Positions 31,490 to 43,823 of a DNA stretch of 64,000 bases are shown piece by piece. The stretch's first letter is position 1, and every line of letters begins with the position of its first letter. This stretch comes from Asterias amurensis (Eukaryota > Echinodermata > Asteroidea > Forcipulatida > Asteriidae). Position numbers and translations under genes: made by a program. Where the stretch lies: NCBI RefSeq assembly GCF_032118995.1, contig NC_092657.1, positions 317,391 to 381,390 on the forward strand, written 5' to 3'. The notes below the pieces were generated by a model. The model saw only the letters and a list, made by a program, of their open reading frames with translations, was not told the origin of the DNA and ran no database searches.

Positions 31490-34400
31490 TCATGATGTGT
31501 ACTTCTTACATAAATCATCAGCAAGAGTTAAGACACTTTGTCTTTTCTTCTCATCACGTATTGTGTGGATCCAATAGTTCAAGCAGCTTTTCTGGGCATT
31601 AATGAGTGTTCTAGTCTTAATCACTTCCTGTAAGATGAATGTAAGGAACGGAGCCTTGAGATGTTCTTGGCCAAGCTCCCCGAGAGATTTCAGCATCCTA
31701 GTAATTCTCATGTAGTTATGGTAAGACCTGCATGAACAAATCATTCAAGAAACAAAACAAATAATTAAAGATGAAACTTGTGAGGAAACTTGAACAACTC
31801 TAAGTATTAAATCAAAACAATGGAGCAACTGTACTTATAATCACTCAACTCTATGCAAAGTTGTTATTGCTGAGCAAACTTGTTGAATTCTTTTTTGCTA
31901 GATTAGAAAGCACCTGTTCATTTGGCCAATAACATTCCTTTACTTTTTCTCAGCTCCGTTGGGGATATACTCCCTGGGCAACCGTAGCGCTCCAGTGGTT
32001 TTTTCAAACACAATACCAACCTCTACTCTCACAGGTACCAATTTTACCCCCGGGTGAAGAGAAGCAATTATAGTGAAGTATCTTAAACACGACCTGGACC
32101 CGAACCCCCACTCCGATGACTTAACCACCAAAACTTGAATTTGATCCTCTAAGCCACTCAGCCATGACACCCTAATGTACAAGAAACAACCTCTTTGAAA
32201 AACTGAAATGAAATACAAATACAAGTAATCTGTCAGAAATTAATATCTTAACCTACCTATTAAGATGTGTGAATCTTTCTTTCCAGTTGTCTCCTCGTAC
32301 TATGACTCCAGTCTTCTCGTCTTCAAGACGCATGCCCCAGAAATCAAGCATCATTCGATATGACTTTATAAGTCTCCTGCTAGCGTTTTCACTCGCGATG
32401 ATTTTCTAGTTAGTAGAAAATAAAACATCTTAGTAACTCATGTTATACACAGGTTTTTTCATCCCTAAATGAAATTTATTTTATCACTGGCTTAACCCTC
32501 TCCAAGATTCAGGAAATGGAACACGGAGAACCAGAAAGAAACTGAAGGAGCTAAGAATGTTCCTGATCAGGACAAGAAGGACTGATTGCAACTGTAGAAC
32601 ACAGTACATACATAACCCACCAAATAGATTAGACTCATTACAAAAGAATACCGATTTGGAGGCAACAAAGTCAATGCCTCCATGCCCCCTGGTCATTGCC
32701 TTGCTGCCCTTGAAATGCTGACGGTAGAAATTTATAATTTCCTCATAGGGTGCCCTTTACCAAAGAGAAAATGCCTTGGTACCATTGCCCTTTCATAAAC
32801 GAAGCACACAGGCCTGCGGCCGATTTCACGAAACGCTAAGATTAATCCTAACTTGTGTTAGGACGAGTAACCCGTCCTAACTTAGCGGAACTGAACCCGT
32901 CCTAAGTCCTAAGATTAATCCTAAGTTAGGAAGAGTTTGATGAAATCGACGGCAGCTGTTATAAAGAAAGATGAAAACAAGAAATGCTTTCTAGCCAAGA
33001 TGAATGCAGTGAGAGCCATTGGAACGATTAGATAGAAACTAAGGCTGTGTCAGAAGTGGCGGCTACAGCTACAGCTATGGATATGGCTAGATTGCTGTGT
33101 CATCATGCATTGAAGTACACGGTGCCTTGGATCGGACGAGTTGGTCTTTGAAAAGCATTTGTAACTGTTTTTTATAAAATGCACATGGGTAGAAAGATGT
33201 TGTAAAAGTAGAATACAATGATCCACACAAACATGCCTCGAAATTGCACGGTTTTCCTTTTACCTCATTGACTAACATGGGCGGCCATTTATGGGAGTCA
33301 AATTTTTGACCCCCATAAATGGCCGACCGTGTAAGTTCGCGCTGTAAAAGGAAAACCACGCAATTTCGAGACAAACTTGTGTGGATAATTGTATTCTACT
33401 TTTAAAACATCTATCCAACCATATGCATTTTATAAAAAAACGGTTACAAACGCTCAGTTATCGACCAACTCGTCCGATTCAAGGCAACGTGTTCCTTCAA
33501 CAACCACCTTAGCAACAGTTGTAGCCATAGCTGTAACCACCAATTCGAATACAGCCTAAGTTGGTAAATACCTTTGCTTCATGTTGTTGAAGTTCTTGGG
33601 ATTTCCAATTCATTCCTTGCTCTCTTATAGGAAATAACCTGCAAAAGGAAAATAAATGATCAATTAATTTCATTCAGGAGCAAGAATAAACAACATAGTG
33701 AGAGAGTGGTTCCAATACTCTGTTTGTTTTGAACCACCTTCTTGAGTTTTGTCTCAACACTTTTGGTAATTGTCTAAGACCAGTATTCTCAGTTCTCACT
33801 TGATGTATCCAAACATATTCATCAAAATCTATATTAGGACTTAGATCCTAAAGTTGCAAGAGAATAATGAAAGAAAAAAACCATGTTGCACAAATTTGTT
33901 ATTTTGAGTAATTACCAATAGTGTCCAGTGCTTTTACAGGAATTGTGCCTTAAATTGATGGAATGTTATTATTGAAGCTACACTATTGCAGATCAAGCTA
34001 CATTATCATTGAGAGATATATGCCAAGAACTTACCACTGTATGTACCCATGGTGTTCCTCCAATCGACTGTAGTCACCAAACCAATGTTTATGAATATCA
34101 TCAATGAAGTCACCTACGATTAAAAACAAAACAGGATTTGGAATAAAAAATGGAATACTTGATCATAACGTAAACACTTGCATTAATCTTTCTCAATGAA
34201 TGCATTTGATACTAGGTACTAGTAATGAAGTGTCTTGACGGACTGGTCTAGTGTGCTGCAAACAAGACCACTCGGCCCAAAAACTTTTTTCTCAGACTCA
34301 AGAACTACTTCTTGTAGTTTTGACAGATAAATTGTTACTTTTTAATAATGATTAAAAATAGTCAGCATAGAAGCAAGAATTATATACTTTACCTCTGGGT

Positions 34401-37400
34401 CTGGATTGGATCTCGTTTTTATAAAACCTCAGATTATCAATCAGACTTTTATCATCTTCTTTATCCTAAAATCAACAAAGATGTAGAAAAGAAAATCAAA
34501 AACAAATTTAAGGGCAAGGTTTGTAACAAAGGTAACTCAATGAAGGAAACTTTAGTTTGAACTAGAACATTTCAAGGGACAATAACTAATTGGTACTGAG
34601 GTAATTGCACAGGGACCAATTTGATAAAGCTGTTAAGTTGAAAATACTGCTCAGCAGTTTTGTCTGCTAAGCAAAAGTTGATTGGGGCACCAGTCACATC
34701 TATGTAAGTTTTTGTAGTTTTGTCTGGTAACCTAATTCTATTAAGCAATACTTTTCCCTGCTTAGCAAGTTTTTGTGCTTACAGGGTTTATGAATTTGAG
34801 CCCAGTTGAAGGGTAAGAAAAGTTAGACCAAGGGGGCAGTGACTTACAGGATACCCATTTCTGTATTCTTGAATATCACGATGGCATTGTAGTAATCTGG
34901 CTGGGCTGCTTGGGGGTGTCTTCTACAAAAAGAATAGAAAACAAATCTTTCTTTTACACTCAATCCACACAAGATAAGACCCAACATACTTCTAAACGTG
35001 ATAACAAACCAGTGAAAGATTAAAAAGATCACATTATTAACCATCAGAGTCATGGGAAAAGAGTTAACAAAAAAAACATGTTATTGCCGTTTATTTCAAA
35101 CATTGAATTATTGACTTGACAGCTAGTCAAAGCTCTTGTAACCATTTACTCACTTAATCCCATTCCAGGTACAAATATTGTAAAGGCCGAGTCACACTGC
35201 AGCGATTACAAAAACAATAACGATCACGACGCAAAGAGAACGCAATCTTTTCATTGAATGAGTGTGTGCGCATTCTGCGTGGAGCAATTTATCCAATAGA
35301 ATGCATTCACTTTGCGATGTGATCGTTATCGCTATCTGTGGAGTGGGATGTTTTCCATAGTCCGAGCTGTACTGACAATCTTTGAGTCCAATTGATCATG
35401 TCAAGTGTGTAACTGCTGTGAACATTTGTTTTCTATCTATCTTCCAAGTAAGTACATCCCTCCAGAGGAATTGTCTTATTTGGGTGCAAATTGGTCACAA
35501 AAACAAAATGTTAAAATAAATGTGTGCAAACTGAAATCAAGGTGCAAGTCAAAAGATGTCTTTGTGGTAGTTGCAATAACATAACCCTCCTCCCGATAGC
35601 GAAGGAGGGTTACTATCGGAGGGTGAGTGGATTCAGGTAGTTGCAATAACGTAACTCTCCTCCCGATAGCGAAGGAGGGTTACTATTGGAGGGTGAGTGG
35701 ATTCAGGTAGTTGCAATAACGTAACTCTCCTCCCGATAGCGAAGGAGGGTTACTATTGGAGGGTGAGTGGATTCAGGTAGTTGCAATAATGTAACCCTCC
35801 TCCCGATAGCGAAGGAGGGTTACTATTGGAGGGTGAGTGGATTCAGGTAGTTGCAATAACGTAACTCTCCTCCCGATAGCGAAGGAGGGTTACTATTGGA
35901 GGGTGAGTGGATTCAGGTAGTTGCAATAACGTAACTCTCCTCCCGATAGCGAAGGAGGGTTACTATTGGAGGGTGAGTGGATTTAGGTAGTTGCAATAAT
36001 GTAACCCTCCTCCCGATAGCGAAGGAGGGTTACTATTGGAGGGTGAGTGGATTCAGGTAGTTGCAATAACGTAACTCTCCTCCCGATAGCGAAGGAGGGT
36101 TACTATTGGAGGGTGAGTGGATTCAGGTAGTTGCAATAATGTAACCCTCCTCCCGATAGCGAAGGAGGGTTACTATTGGAGGGTGAGTGGATTCAGGTAG
36201 TTGCAATAACGTAACTCTCCTCCCGATAGCGAAGGAGGGTTACTATTGGAGGGTGAGTGGATTCAGGTAGTTGCAATAATGTAACCCTCCTCCCGATAGC
36301 GAAGGAGGGTTACTATTGGAGGGTGAGTGGATTCAGGTAGTTGCAATAATGTAACCCTCCTCCCGATAGCGAAGGAGGGTTACTATCGGAGGGTGAGTGG
36401 ATTCAGGTAGTTGCAATAACGTAACTCTCCTCCCGATAGCGAAGGAGGGTTACTATTGGAGGGTGAGTGGATTCAGGTAGTTGCAATAACGTAACTCTCC
36501 TCCCGATAGCGAAGGAGGGTTACTATTGGAGGGTGAGTGGATTCAGGTAGTTGCAATAATGTAACCCTCCTCCCGATAGCGAAGGAGGGTTACTATTGGA
36601 GGGTGAGTGGATTCAGGTAGTTGCAATAACGTAACTGTCCTCCCGATAGCGAAGGAGGGTTACTATTGGAGGGTGAGTGGATTCAGGTAGTTGCAATAAC
36701 GTAACTCTCCTCCCGATAGCGAAGGAGGGTTACTATTGGAGGGTGAGTGGATTCAGGTAGTTGCAATAATGTAACCCTCCTCCCGATAGCGAAGGAGGGT
36801 TACTATTGGAGGGTGAGTGGATTCAGGTAGTTGCAATAACGTAACTCTCCTCCCGATAGCGAAGGAGGGTTACTATTGGAGGGTGAGTGGATTCAGGTAG
36901 TTGCAATAATGTAACCCTCCTCCCGATAGCGAAGGAGGGTTACTATTGGAGGGTGAGTGGATTCAGGTAGTTGCAATAACGTAACTCTCCTCCCGATAGC
37001 GAAGGAGGGTTACTATTGGAGGGTGAGTGGATTCAGGTAGTTGCAATAATGTAACCCTCCTCCCGATAGCGAAGGAGGGTTACTATTGGAGGGTGAGTGG
37101 ATTCAGGTAGTTGCAATAACGTAACTCTCCTCCCGATAGCGAAGGAGGGTTACTATTGGAGGGTGAGTGGATTCAGGTAGTTGCAATAACGTAACCCTCC
37201 TCCCGATAGCGAAGGAGGGTTACTATTGGAGGGTGAGTGGATTCAGGTAGTTGCAATAATGTAACCCTCCTCCCGATAGCGAAGGAGGGTTACTATTGGA
37301 GGGTGAGTGGATTCAGGTAGTTGCAATAATGTAACCCTCCTCCCGATAGCGAAGGAGGGTTACTATTGGAGGGTGACTGGATTCAGGTAGTTGCAATAAT

Positions 37401-40043
37401 GTAACCCTCCTCCCGATAGCGAAGGAGGGTTACTATTGGAGGGTGAGTGGATTCAGGTAGTTGCAATAATGTAACCCTCCTCCCGATAGCGAAGGAGGGT
37501 TACTATTGGAGGGTGAGTGGATTCAGGTAGTTGCAATAATGTAACCCTCCTCCCGATAGCGAAGGAGGGTTACTATTGGAGGGTGAGTGGATTCAGGTAG
37601 TTGCAATAATGTAACCCTCCTCCCGATAGCGAAGGAGGGTTACTATTGGAGGGTGAGTGGATTCAGGTAGTTGCAATAATGTAACCCTCCTCCCGATAGC
37701 GAAGGAGGGTTACTATTGGAGGGTGAGTGGATTCAGGTAGTTGCAATAATGTAACCCTCCTCCCGATAGCGAAGGAGGGTTACTATTGGAGGGTGAGTGG
37801 ATTCAGGTAGTTGCAATAATGTAACCCTCCTCCCGATAGCGAAGGAGGGTTACTATTGGAGGGTGAGTGGATTCAGGTAGTTGCAATAATGTAACCCTCC
37901 TCCCGATAGCGAAGGAGGGTTACTATTGGAGGGTGAGTGGATTCAGGTAGTTGCAATAATGTAACCCTCCTCCCGATAGCGAAGGAGGGTTACTATTGGA
38001 GGGTGAGTGGATTCAGGTAGTTGCAATAATGTAACCCTCCTCCCGATAGCGAAGGAGGGTTACTATTGGAGGGTGAGTGGATTCAGGTAGTTGCAATAAT
38101 GTAACCCTCCTCCCGATAGCGAAGGAGGGTTACTATTGGAGGGTGAGTGGATTCAGGTAGTTGCAATAATGTAACCCTCCTCCCGATAGCGAAGGAGGGT
38201 TACTATTGGAGGGTGAGTGGATTCAGGTAGTTGCAATAATGTAACCCTCCTCCCGATAGCGAAGGAGGGTTACTATCGGAGGGTGAGTGGATTCAGGTAG
38301 TTGCAATAACGTAACTCTCCTCCCGATAGCGAAGGAGGGTTACTATTGGAGGGTGAGTGGATTCAGGTAGTTGCAATAACGTAACTCTCCTCCCGATAGC
38401 GAAGGAGGGTTACTATTGGAGGGTGAGTGGATTCAGGTAGTTGCAATAATGTAACCCTCCTCCCGATAGCGAAGGAGGGTTACTATTGGAGGGTGAGTGG
38501 ATTCAGGTAGTTGCAATAACGTAACTCTCCTCCCGATAGCGAAGGAGGGTTACTATTGGAGGGTGAGTGGATTCAGGTAGTTGCAATAGCGTAACTCTCC
38601 TCCCGATAGCGAAGGAGGGTTACTATTGGAGGGTGAGTGGATTCAGGTAGTTGCAATAATGTAACCCTCCTCCCGATAGCGAAGGAGGGTTACTATTGGA
38701 GGGTGAGTGGATTCAGGTAGTTGCAATAACGTAACTCTCCTCCCGATAGCGAAGGAGGGTTACTATTGGAGGGTGAGTGGATTCAGGTAGTTGCAATAAT
38801 GTAACCCTCCTCCCGATAGCGAAGGAGGGTTACTATTGGAGGGTGAGTGGATTCAGGTAGTTGCAATAACGTAACTCTCCTCCCGATAGCGAAGGAGGGT
38901 TACTATTGGAGGGTGAGTGGATTCAGGTAGTTGCAATAACGTAACCCTCCTCCCGATAGCGAAGGAGGGTTACTATTGGAGGGTGAGTGGATTCAGGTAG
39001 TTGCAATAACATAACCCTCCTCCCGATAGCGAAGGAGGGTTACTATCGGAGGGTGAGTGGATTCAGGTGGCTAAGGAAGATCTCCAGTGTCTTACCAATG
39101 CCCAATGGAATGTTGTACACACTCTTTGAAGTCTATTGTGGTTGCCAACTACTCCTAAAGCTATGAGGTTCGTTAGTGGAGACGATAGCGGAACGGACCT
39201 CATAGTTCTAGGAGTAGTTGCCGACCAGCAAGGAATAACCCAGTTTATACCTTTCCAACATGTCCAAAGAACGTTGTTAGTGTGGATTGTCCGAGGAATG
39301 TTTTCTTTTTTTCCTTTGACGGACTCTGTGATCTTTCTCTTTCTCCTTCAGCGTACACTCTCTTTGATGACATGATGTCACTGTCAGTTACATCTTTTAC
39401 TTTCTGTCAAGTAAATTTAAAGAACAGTGCATGTCAACTTCTCATCCCAAATGTAGTTTTCTCTCTTCGTTTGTATGAATTAATTACTACATGTCTATAG
39501 ACTTTTTAGAGGCTAGGTATAGTAATAGATACATCAATTTAAAGCGGGATGAATTTGGCACCACATACCAACAAAAATAGAATTTACAATTTGAGTTGGT
39601 GTGTAAAAAAGGTAAAACTATTGCTAATAAATGCATTGCCCATTATGTAGGCATTTGTGTATGTTTTGTACATCCCCGAAGAGTGAGATCTCATGAGAGC
39701 ATCCCTAGAGGAGGAAAATAGTATGTCCTTACTCCATGATGATCATGATGATGCCTTAAAGGCCACACTCACACAGACAGAGTGTGAGGGGGGCAGAAGT
39801 TGCCAACAACAACTTAACAAGGCTAGGCACATGCATGTGATCATGTGGTAAGGCGGGGCTGCAGCATCATCATCATGGGCATGAGCATGTGTCAGTGTCT
39901 TTAAAAAATACTGAGGTTAAATATTTATAAACTCGAGTGAATCCTACCTCCTCTTGACGAGCTCGCTGGTTTGGTTCTTCACAATGATTAATTTTTCGTT
40001 TTCTCTTTCTACCGGTTTGTTGTTCAGATGCATCTGATTCCAT
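31490..40043 (-). CDS. OGFR-domain protein 1 (258 aa)
   Basis: This is a member of the opioid growth factor receptor family, matching the conserved N-terminal domain of human OGFR and OGFRL1. After a basic, nuclear-signal-like start (residues 1-32, with GRKRKRK) come QCHRDIQEYRNGYP, NLRFYKNEI, DFIDDIHKHWFGDYSRLE, HHGYIQWLFPIREQGMNW, YRMMLDFWGMRLEDEKTG and NYMRITRMLKSLGELGQEHL. Human OGFR binds Met-enkephalin at the nuclear envelope and slows growth; whether invertebrate members do so is unknown. The protein ends just after the domain and lacks the long repeat tail of OGFR. Exons: 39948-40043, 34848-34922, 34393-34465, 34035-34113, 33572-33638, 32257-32405, 31490-31727 (777 nt in sum). It is head-to-head with a paralogue at 41362. 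Confidence 0.93.
31940..32172 (-). mobile_element. SINE of the 3411 family in an OGFR intron
   Basis: On the minus strand it has a tRNA-like head (gtggcttagaggatcaaatt), then the aagatacttcactataattg body. It ends near ctccctgggcaac-type sequence close to 31990. Confidence 0.65.
32819..32952. mobile_element. Short foldback MITE
   Basis: The arms are gatttcacgaaacgctaaga on the left and an inverted, similar end (tttgatgaaatcg) on the right. An internal aagattaatcctaa is present twice. It is about 130 bp with no coding capacity. Confidence 0.65.
33030..33560. mobile_element. Long foldback MITE (about 520 bp)
   Basis: The left half is an imperfect inverted copy of the right half over about 250 bp. 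Paired landmarks are ggcggctacagctacagcta with tagctgtaaccacc, cggacgagttgg with ccaactcgtccg, and gcggccatttatggg with cccataaatggccg at the centre (about 33290). It lies in an OGFR intron just upstream of the exon at 33572. Solo fragments occur near 30290 and 46070-46140. Confidence 0.85.
33750..33936. mobile_element. Internally deleted copy of the TTAA MITE family
   Basis: Left end ttttggtaattgtctaagac and right end aattaccaatagtgtccag match the 56123-56498 element, with the middle lost. Confidence 0.6.
35190..35345. mobile_element. Small inverted-repeat element
   Basis: The ends pair as gagtcacactgcagcgat and atcgctatctgtggagtg, with further pairing of aacgatcac and gtgatcgtt inside. No coding capacity is seen. 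It is within the first intron of OGFR gene 1, upstream of the satellite. Confidence 0.6.
35571..39068. repeat. 50-copy, 70-bp hairpin satellite in OGFR intron 1
   Basis: Fifty head-to-tail units of exactly 70 bp fill about 3.5 kb with very low divergence. Each unit has an inverted repeat, gtaaccctcct and aggagggttac, forming an 11-bp stem around the 11-nt loop cccgatagcga. Two main types exist: type A (ataacgtaactctcc, one stem mismatch) and type B (ataatgtaaccctcc, perfect stem). A rarer type has tactatcgga in place of tactattgga, at units 1, 12, 39 and 50. Units 25-38 are a pure run of 14 type-B copies. Confidence 0.97.
39140..39226. other. 35-bp-arm hairpin beside the satellite
   Basis: The left arm (39140-39174, with caactactccta and ctatgaggt) pairs with the right arm (39192-39226, with acctcatag and taggagtagttg) with few mismatches around a 17-nt loop. 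The loop includes gatagcg, which is also in the satellite loop. It lies 70 bp past the last satellite unit. Confidence 0.8.
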
Positions 40044-41361
40044 TTGGCAGAAAAAGAATGATGATACGGAACTGTTGTGTGTATTTAGCAGTGTTATTCC
40101 GTCCCAACTTCAGAATATTTTCTCCAACTGTAGTTGGAACTGGTCACAACTTGAGTGTTCCAGGTGGGACGGCCCAACTGTAGCTGGGATCCAGAGATCT
40201 ATAATCAACTAGTCTTGGTAGAAATACCTTCTCGTGGTGATTCGTCATAATTTTCCAACGTGGAGGGCGCTATCATCCAAAACCGCTCTCACGACACGCA
40301 CTGCTCAACGAACGTGAGAGCGGTTCTTGGATGGTAGCGCCCTCTACGTTTGAAAATCAAAACAAGAAGGCCTTCTTTCAAGACTAGTTTGTGACAGATC
40401 TCTGGATCCCAACTACAGTTTGGCCGTCCCAACTAAAACACCCAAGCTGGGATCAGTCCCAACTATAATTGGGACGATTATAAGGTTGGGCCAGAACGTC
40501 AAAGTAAAAGTTTCAGTCAAATACCGCAATCGACCGTCACGCAATGACCGCCATTGAGTTTGTGTGTTTGTTTGTTTGTTTGTTTGTTTGTTTGTTTAGT
40601 TATGAGTCACCATGAAATCTTTTCTCCATGATGTACAATCATTCTTTGTCTTCACTAATTACCTAATTTGTTTATTCTATTTTCTTGGTGGATTGTCTTT
40701 TTTGGGGATTAGATGGGGAAGTTCAGAGCTAAGGAACTGACTGGCTGAACTGATGGATGGAGGACATTACTCTGGGGGGGGGGGGTGGAGACTAACTGAT
40801 GAGGGGCAAGATCGAGACTAGGGAATACGGGATGGATGTCAATAACGCAATTTTGGAAAGGCCATTGACTTATAGTATCAATCAATGTATAAGCCAAAGA
40901 TTGGAACTAAAGAGCAATATAATTAATGAAGGAAATCACTGAAATATTATTGCAGGGATTTCACGCGGCAATGGACACCCCCACCTTACCAGTGGATGTG
41001 TCTCGTATCGACAGGTGCGTGATCGGGAATTCCCCTAATTAACAATTAGCCACCACTTTTTCACTTGCAACTTTCGGGTCGCTTCCATCGTGAGGTAACG
41101 CTACAGGAGATCGAGATGATAAAATCATGGAAACGAGGTCGGTGTTGTTGTTTGGGTTTTCCCAGCTCATAGCAACATATTTTCACTGTTATAATGTAGG
41201 TGTGTCGTTGCAGTTTGCGTGTGCTCTGGATATCCGTGTGTTGATTTTATTAGAATTTACATGTAAATATAATTAGTGCACAACACATCAGTTTACATTG
41301 TCAACAGAAAGCCATTTTACCGTATTTTGAAACTAATAAAAACTCAATATGTGAGAACAAT
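40044..41361. promoter_or_regulatory. Shared upstream region of the two OGFR genes
   Basis: The two start codons (40043 minus, 41362 plus) are 1.3 kb apart, so both promoters should lie here. It holds a foldback element (40095-40490), a GTTT microsatellite (about 40560-40599), a G run at 40777 and a GC-richer stretch at 40960-41110. No clear TATA box can be assigned. Confidence 0.45.
40095..40490. mobile_element. Foldback element just upstream of OGFR gene 1
   Basis: The arms pair over most of the length: gggcgctatcatccaa with ttggatggtagcgccc, aaccgctctcac with gtgagagcggtt, ccagagatct with agatctctgg, and outer cccaac-type repeats with gttggg. The centre is near 40295. It starts about 50 bp from the OGFR start codon and so may lie within the 5' UTR or promoter. 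Confidence 0.8.
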
Positions 41362-43823
41362 ATGGTAATAATTGGTGACGTTTGTTGCTACTGCGTTTGC
41401 TGTTTTCTCTGGAACCAAATCAAAACAATCTTGAGCTTCTTCATACCACCAATCATGAAGATTTATAGATGCCTCATAACTCCAATCTTGACGATCTATG
41501 GGTTCTCCAAAACATTGATCCTGAAGATTTATAGATTCTTCAAGAATTTACTAACAGGAGACAGAGATGAAGCGGATGGGAGATTCCATTATAATGAAGA
41601 GCAAGAAGGAGCTTTCAACATGGTCCAGCCAGACAGGGCCAAGCAAGACACTCTCACATACTGTCGAGGATACCCGGTATGACGTCACATAATTATTGTG
41701 TAACTCATCCCATGATTATGTTTAACCTTTCGGGACGTGAACCACAGACATGTCTGTGACGTCAACAGATTAAGACAACTCTTAGAAATAATTCATTGTT
41801 TTAATTAGGTTTTTAAGTGAGCATCGAGGTGGTGTTTTAATCTGGGTGATGACTTCAGCCGAACCACGACGCGCGGGTAAGGGCGGGGTCAACATAATTA
41901 TTATTATTTTTTTTCTGCCAGTTTCACAACTTGGTTATTAATTTATTTGTGTATTATGTTGCTTTATTTAATTTTCTTCAGGGAAAGATAGATAATTCGG
42001 AACTTTGTGACAACTGGCTGTTCTACAGCAACAAGGAAAATGGGCGCTATGGTGAGTTGATAGAGACATTATAAAATTGAATCCAAAATGGGTGCTAATT
42101 TTTTTCAAATAAACGCTAAAACCTGTGTGGACAGAAATTCTTACCACGAAACTCTTCATCACCCTTGCTGTTGCCTCTAACCATATAAAACACACAGTAA
42201 ACATTTTAAGACAAGGCTCCAACGACCACCATCTTGCATTTGCCTCTCTTTTAAGAAGATGCTCTTTGTATTTTCCCTTGACTTGACTGTCAGGCGTAAT
42301 ATGTCTTTTATTACTAATAAGACGCTTGTCAATCTTGTAATAAATTTTGGGTTGATTTATTTCCATCGTGAGGTATGTCCATCGATGAAGTTCAAGAATG
42401 GTTTGGAAACTACTGGTTGCTTGAGAGTCGCCATGACTACATACAGAGGTATGTTGTTATAGAAACAACGCGCTCAATACAAATGACATTCAATTATAGT
42501 AACATTAAGTGTATTGTAACTTTTGATCATTGCAATTTAAATAATGCATGAATGAATATTTATCAAATAATTGTGTCAAAACCATTATTCAATGAATGGT
42601 GAAAGGGCCACAATCTTTACGAAATGACAGTATAAGGGACTCAATTAAAGAAACATCAACCAACTGACAGATATCTGTCACTATATATATTTGTGTAATG
42701 TCCTAAGAGGGATTGTTAAATGTTTAAAGGCTCTACTGAGGTTGAATTATTTTAATATTTTCAATTATTGCAAGTTAGCTGGGAATTCATTTTGAGAAAT
42801 CAGATTGGAACTAATCACTGTTTTGAAGATAATTATATTTAGATGACAAGGTCATGATAACCGGATTGTTGTTGTTTGTAGGGTGTTTCCTATCCGAGAA
42901 AAATCGATATTTAACCACCGGGCTCAAGAGCTTCAACTTCACGAGGCAAAGGTAAGTACTAAATAGTGTTTAGAAGATATTCATTAAAAATTTCATTATA
43001 TCTGATTTGATTACTTGACTTACACTTCGTATATCTTTGATGTGTATGTTATTGATGAACTTTTGTATTTCCTACTTTTGTTCGTCCATTTCTTGTTAAA
43101 ATGTTTGTTTTGCTTTACCTTTCTTCTTAATTAGAAGATTCGTGAGGATCATGCTGCTAGGCAACGAGTCTTGAAGTCATATCGAATGATGCTTGATTTC
43201 TGGGGCATGCATCTTGAAGACGAGAAGACTGGAGAGATTGGACGAGGAGACAACTGGCAAGAAAGGTTTGAACATCTCAACAGGTAGGATGAGATCTTTG
43301 ACAAGTATTCTCATATCTTTTTTAGAAAATGTTGATAGGTGTTTATCTTCAGGCTTTGTTTTTGAAGTTGATGTTTTCATCTCTCTTTGTCTGACAATGT
43401 TCCATAACAGAGAAGCAGTTCCATAAGTCATGGTCTTTACTTAGTCCTTGTTCCTTTGTTGCCTCTCAGTTGTTGATTAAGTTTGTTTACACTGATAACA
43501 ATTGAGTGATATAACAAACAATTTTTTGATTACCTTTTTTGCATTTCAAATAATATTTATTTTTCTCCGTCGCTAGGTCTTCACACAACTACCAGAGAAT
43601 TACTCGTATGCTGAAGTCTTTAGGGGAACTTGGTTTTGAGCATCTTAAGTCCCCTTTCTTGAAATTCATCCTGTATGAAGTCTTCTTATCTAAGACATTG
43701 ATCAATGCCTCCGGAAGCTGTCTCGATTATTGGATCCACTTACTCAGAGATGAAACAGAAAGTAGAAATATAAGAAAAACTGCTCTGGAGTACAGTGGGG
43801 CGAGTGGTGGGACAGAGATGTAA
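41362..43823 (+). CDS. OGFR-domain protein 2 with hydrophobic N-terminus (308 aa)
   Basis: The conserved OGFR domain occupies residues about 100-290 (DNWLFYSNKEN, DEVQEWFGNYWLLESRHDYI, VFPIREKSIFNHRAQELQLH, YRMMLDFWGMHLEDEKTG, NYQRITRMLKSLGELGFEHL). Exons are 41362-41676, 41982-42051, 42373-42448, 42882-42951, 43135-43283 and 43577-43823 (927 nt in sum). The exon before last is 149 nt, as in the paralogue, and intron phases match, so the two genes are duplicates. The first exon differs. Residues 1-60 are Cys-rich and hydrophobic or amphipathic (CCYCVCCFLW, ILSFFIPPIMKIYRCLI), with a repeated KIYR(C/F) motif, suggesting membrane attachment. The family Trp after YIQ is Arg here. Confidence 0.92.

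Noticed and set aside
35571-39068. CRISPR-like array of regular repeats
   Set aside because: The whole 70-bp unit is conserved; there are no unique spacers, no cas genes, and the host is an animal. It is a satellite.
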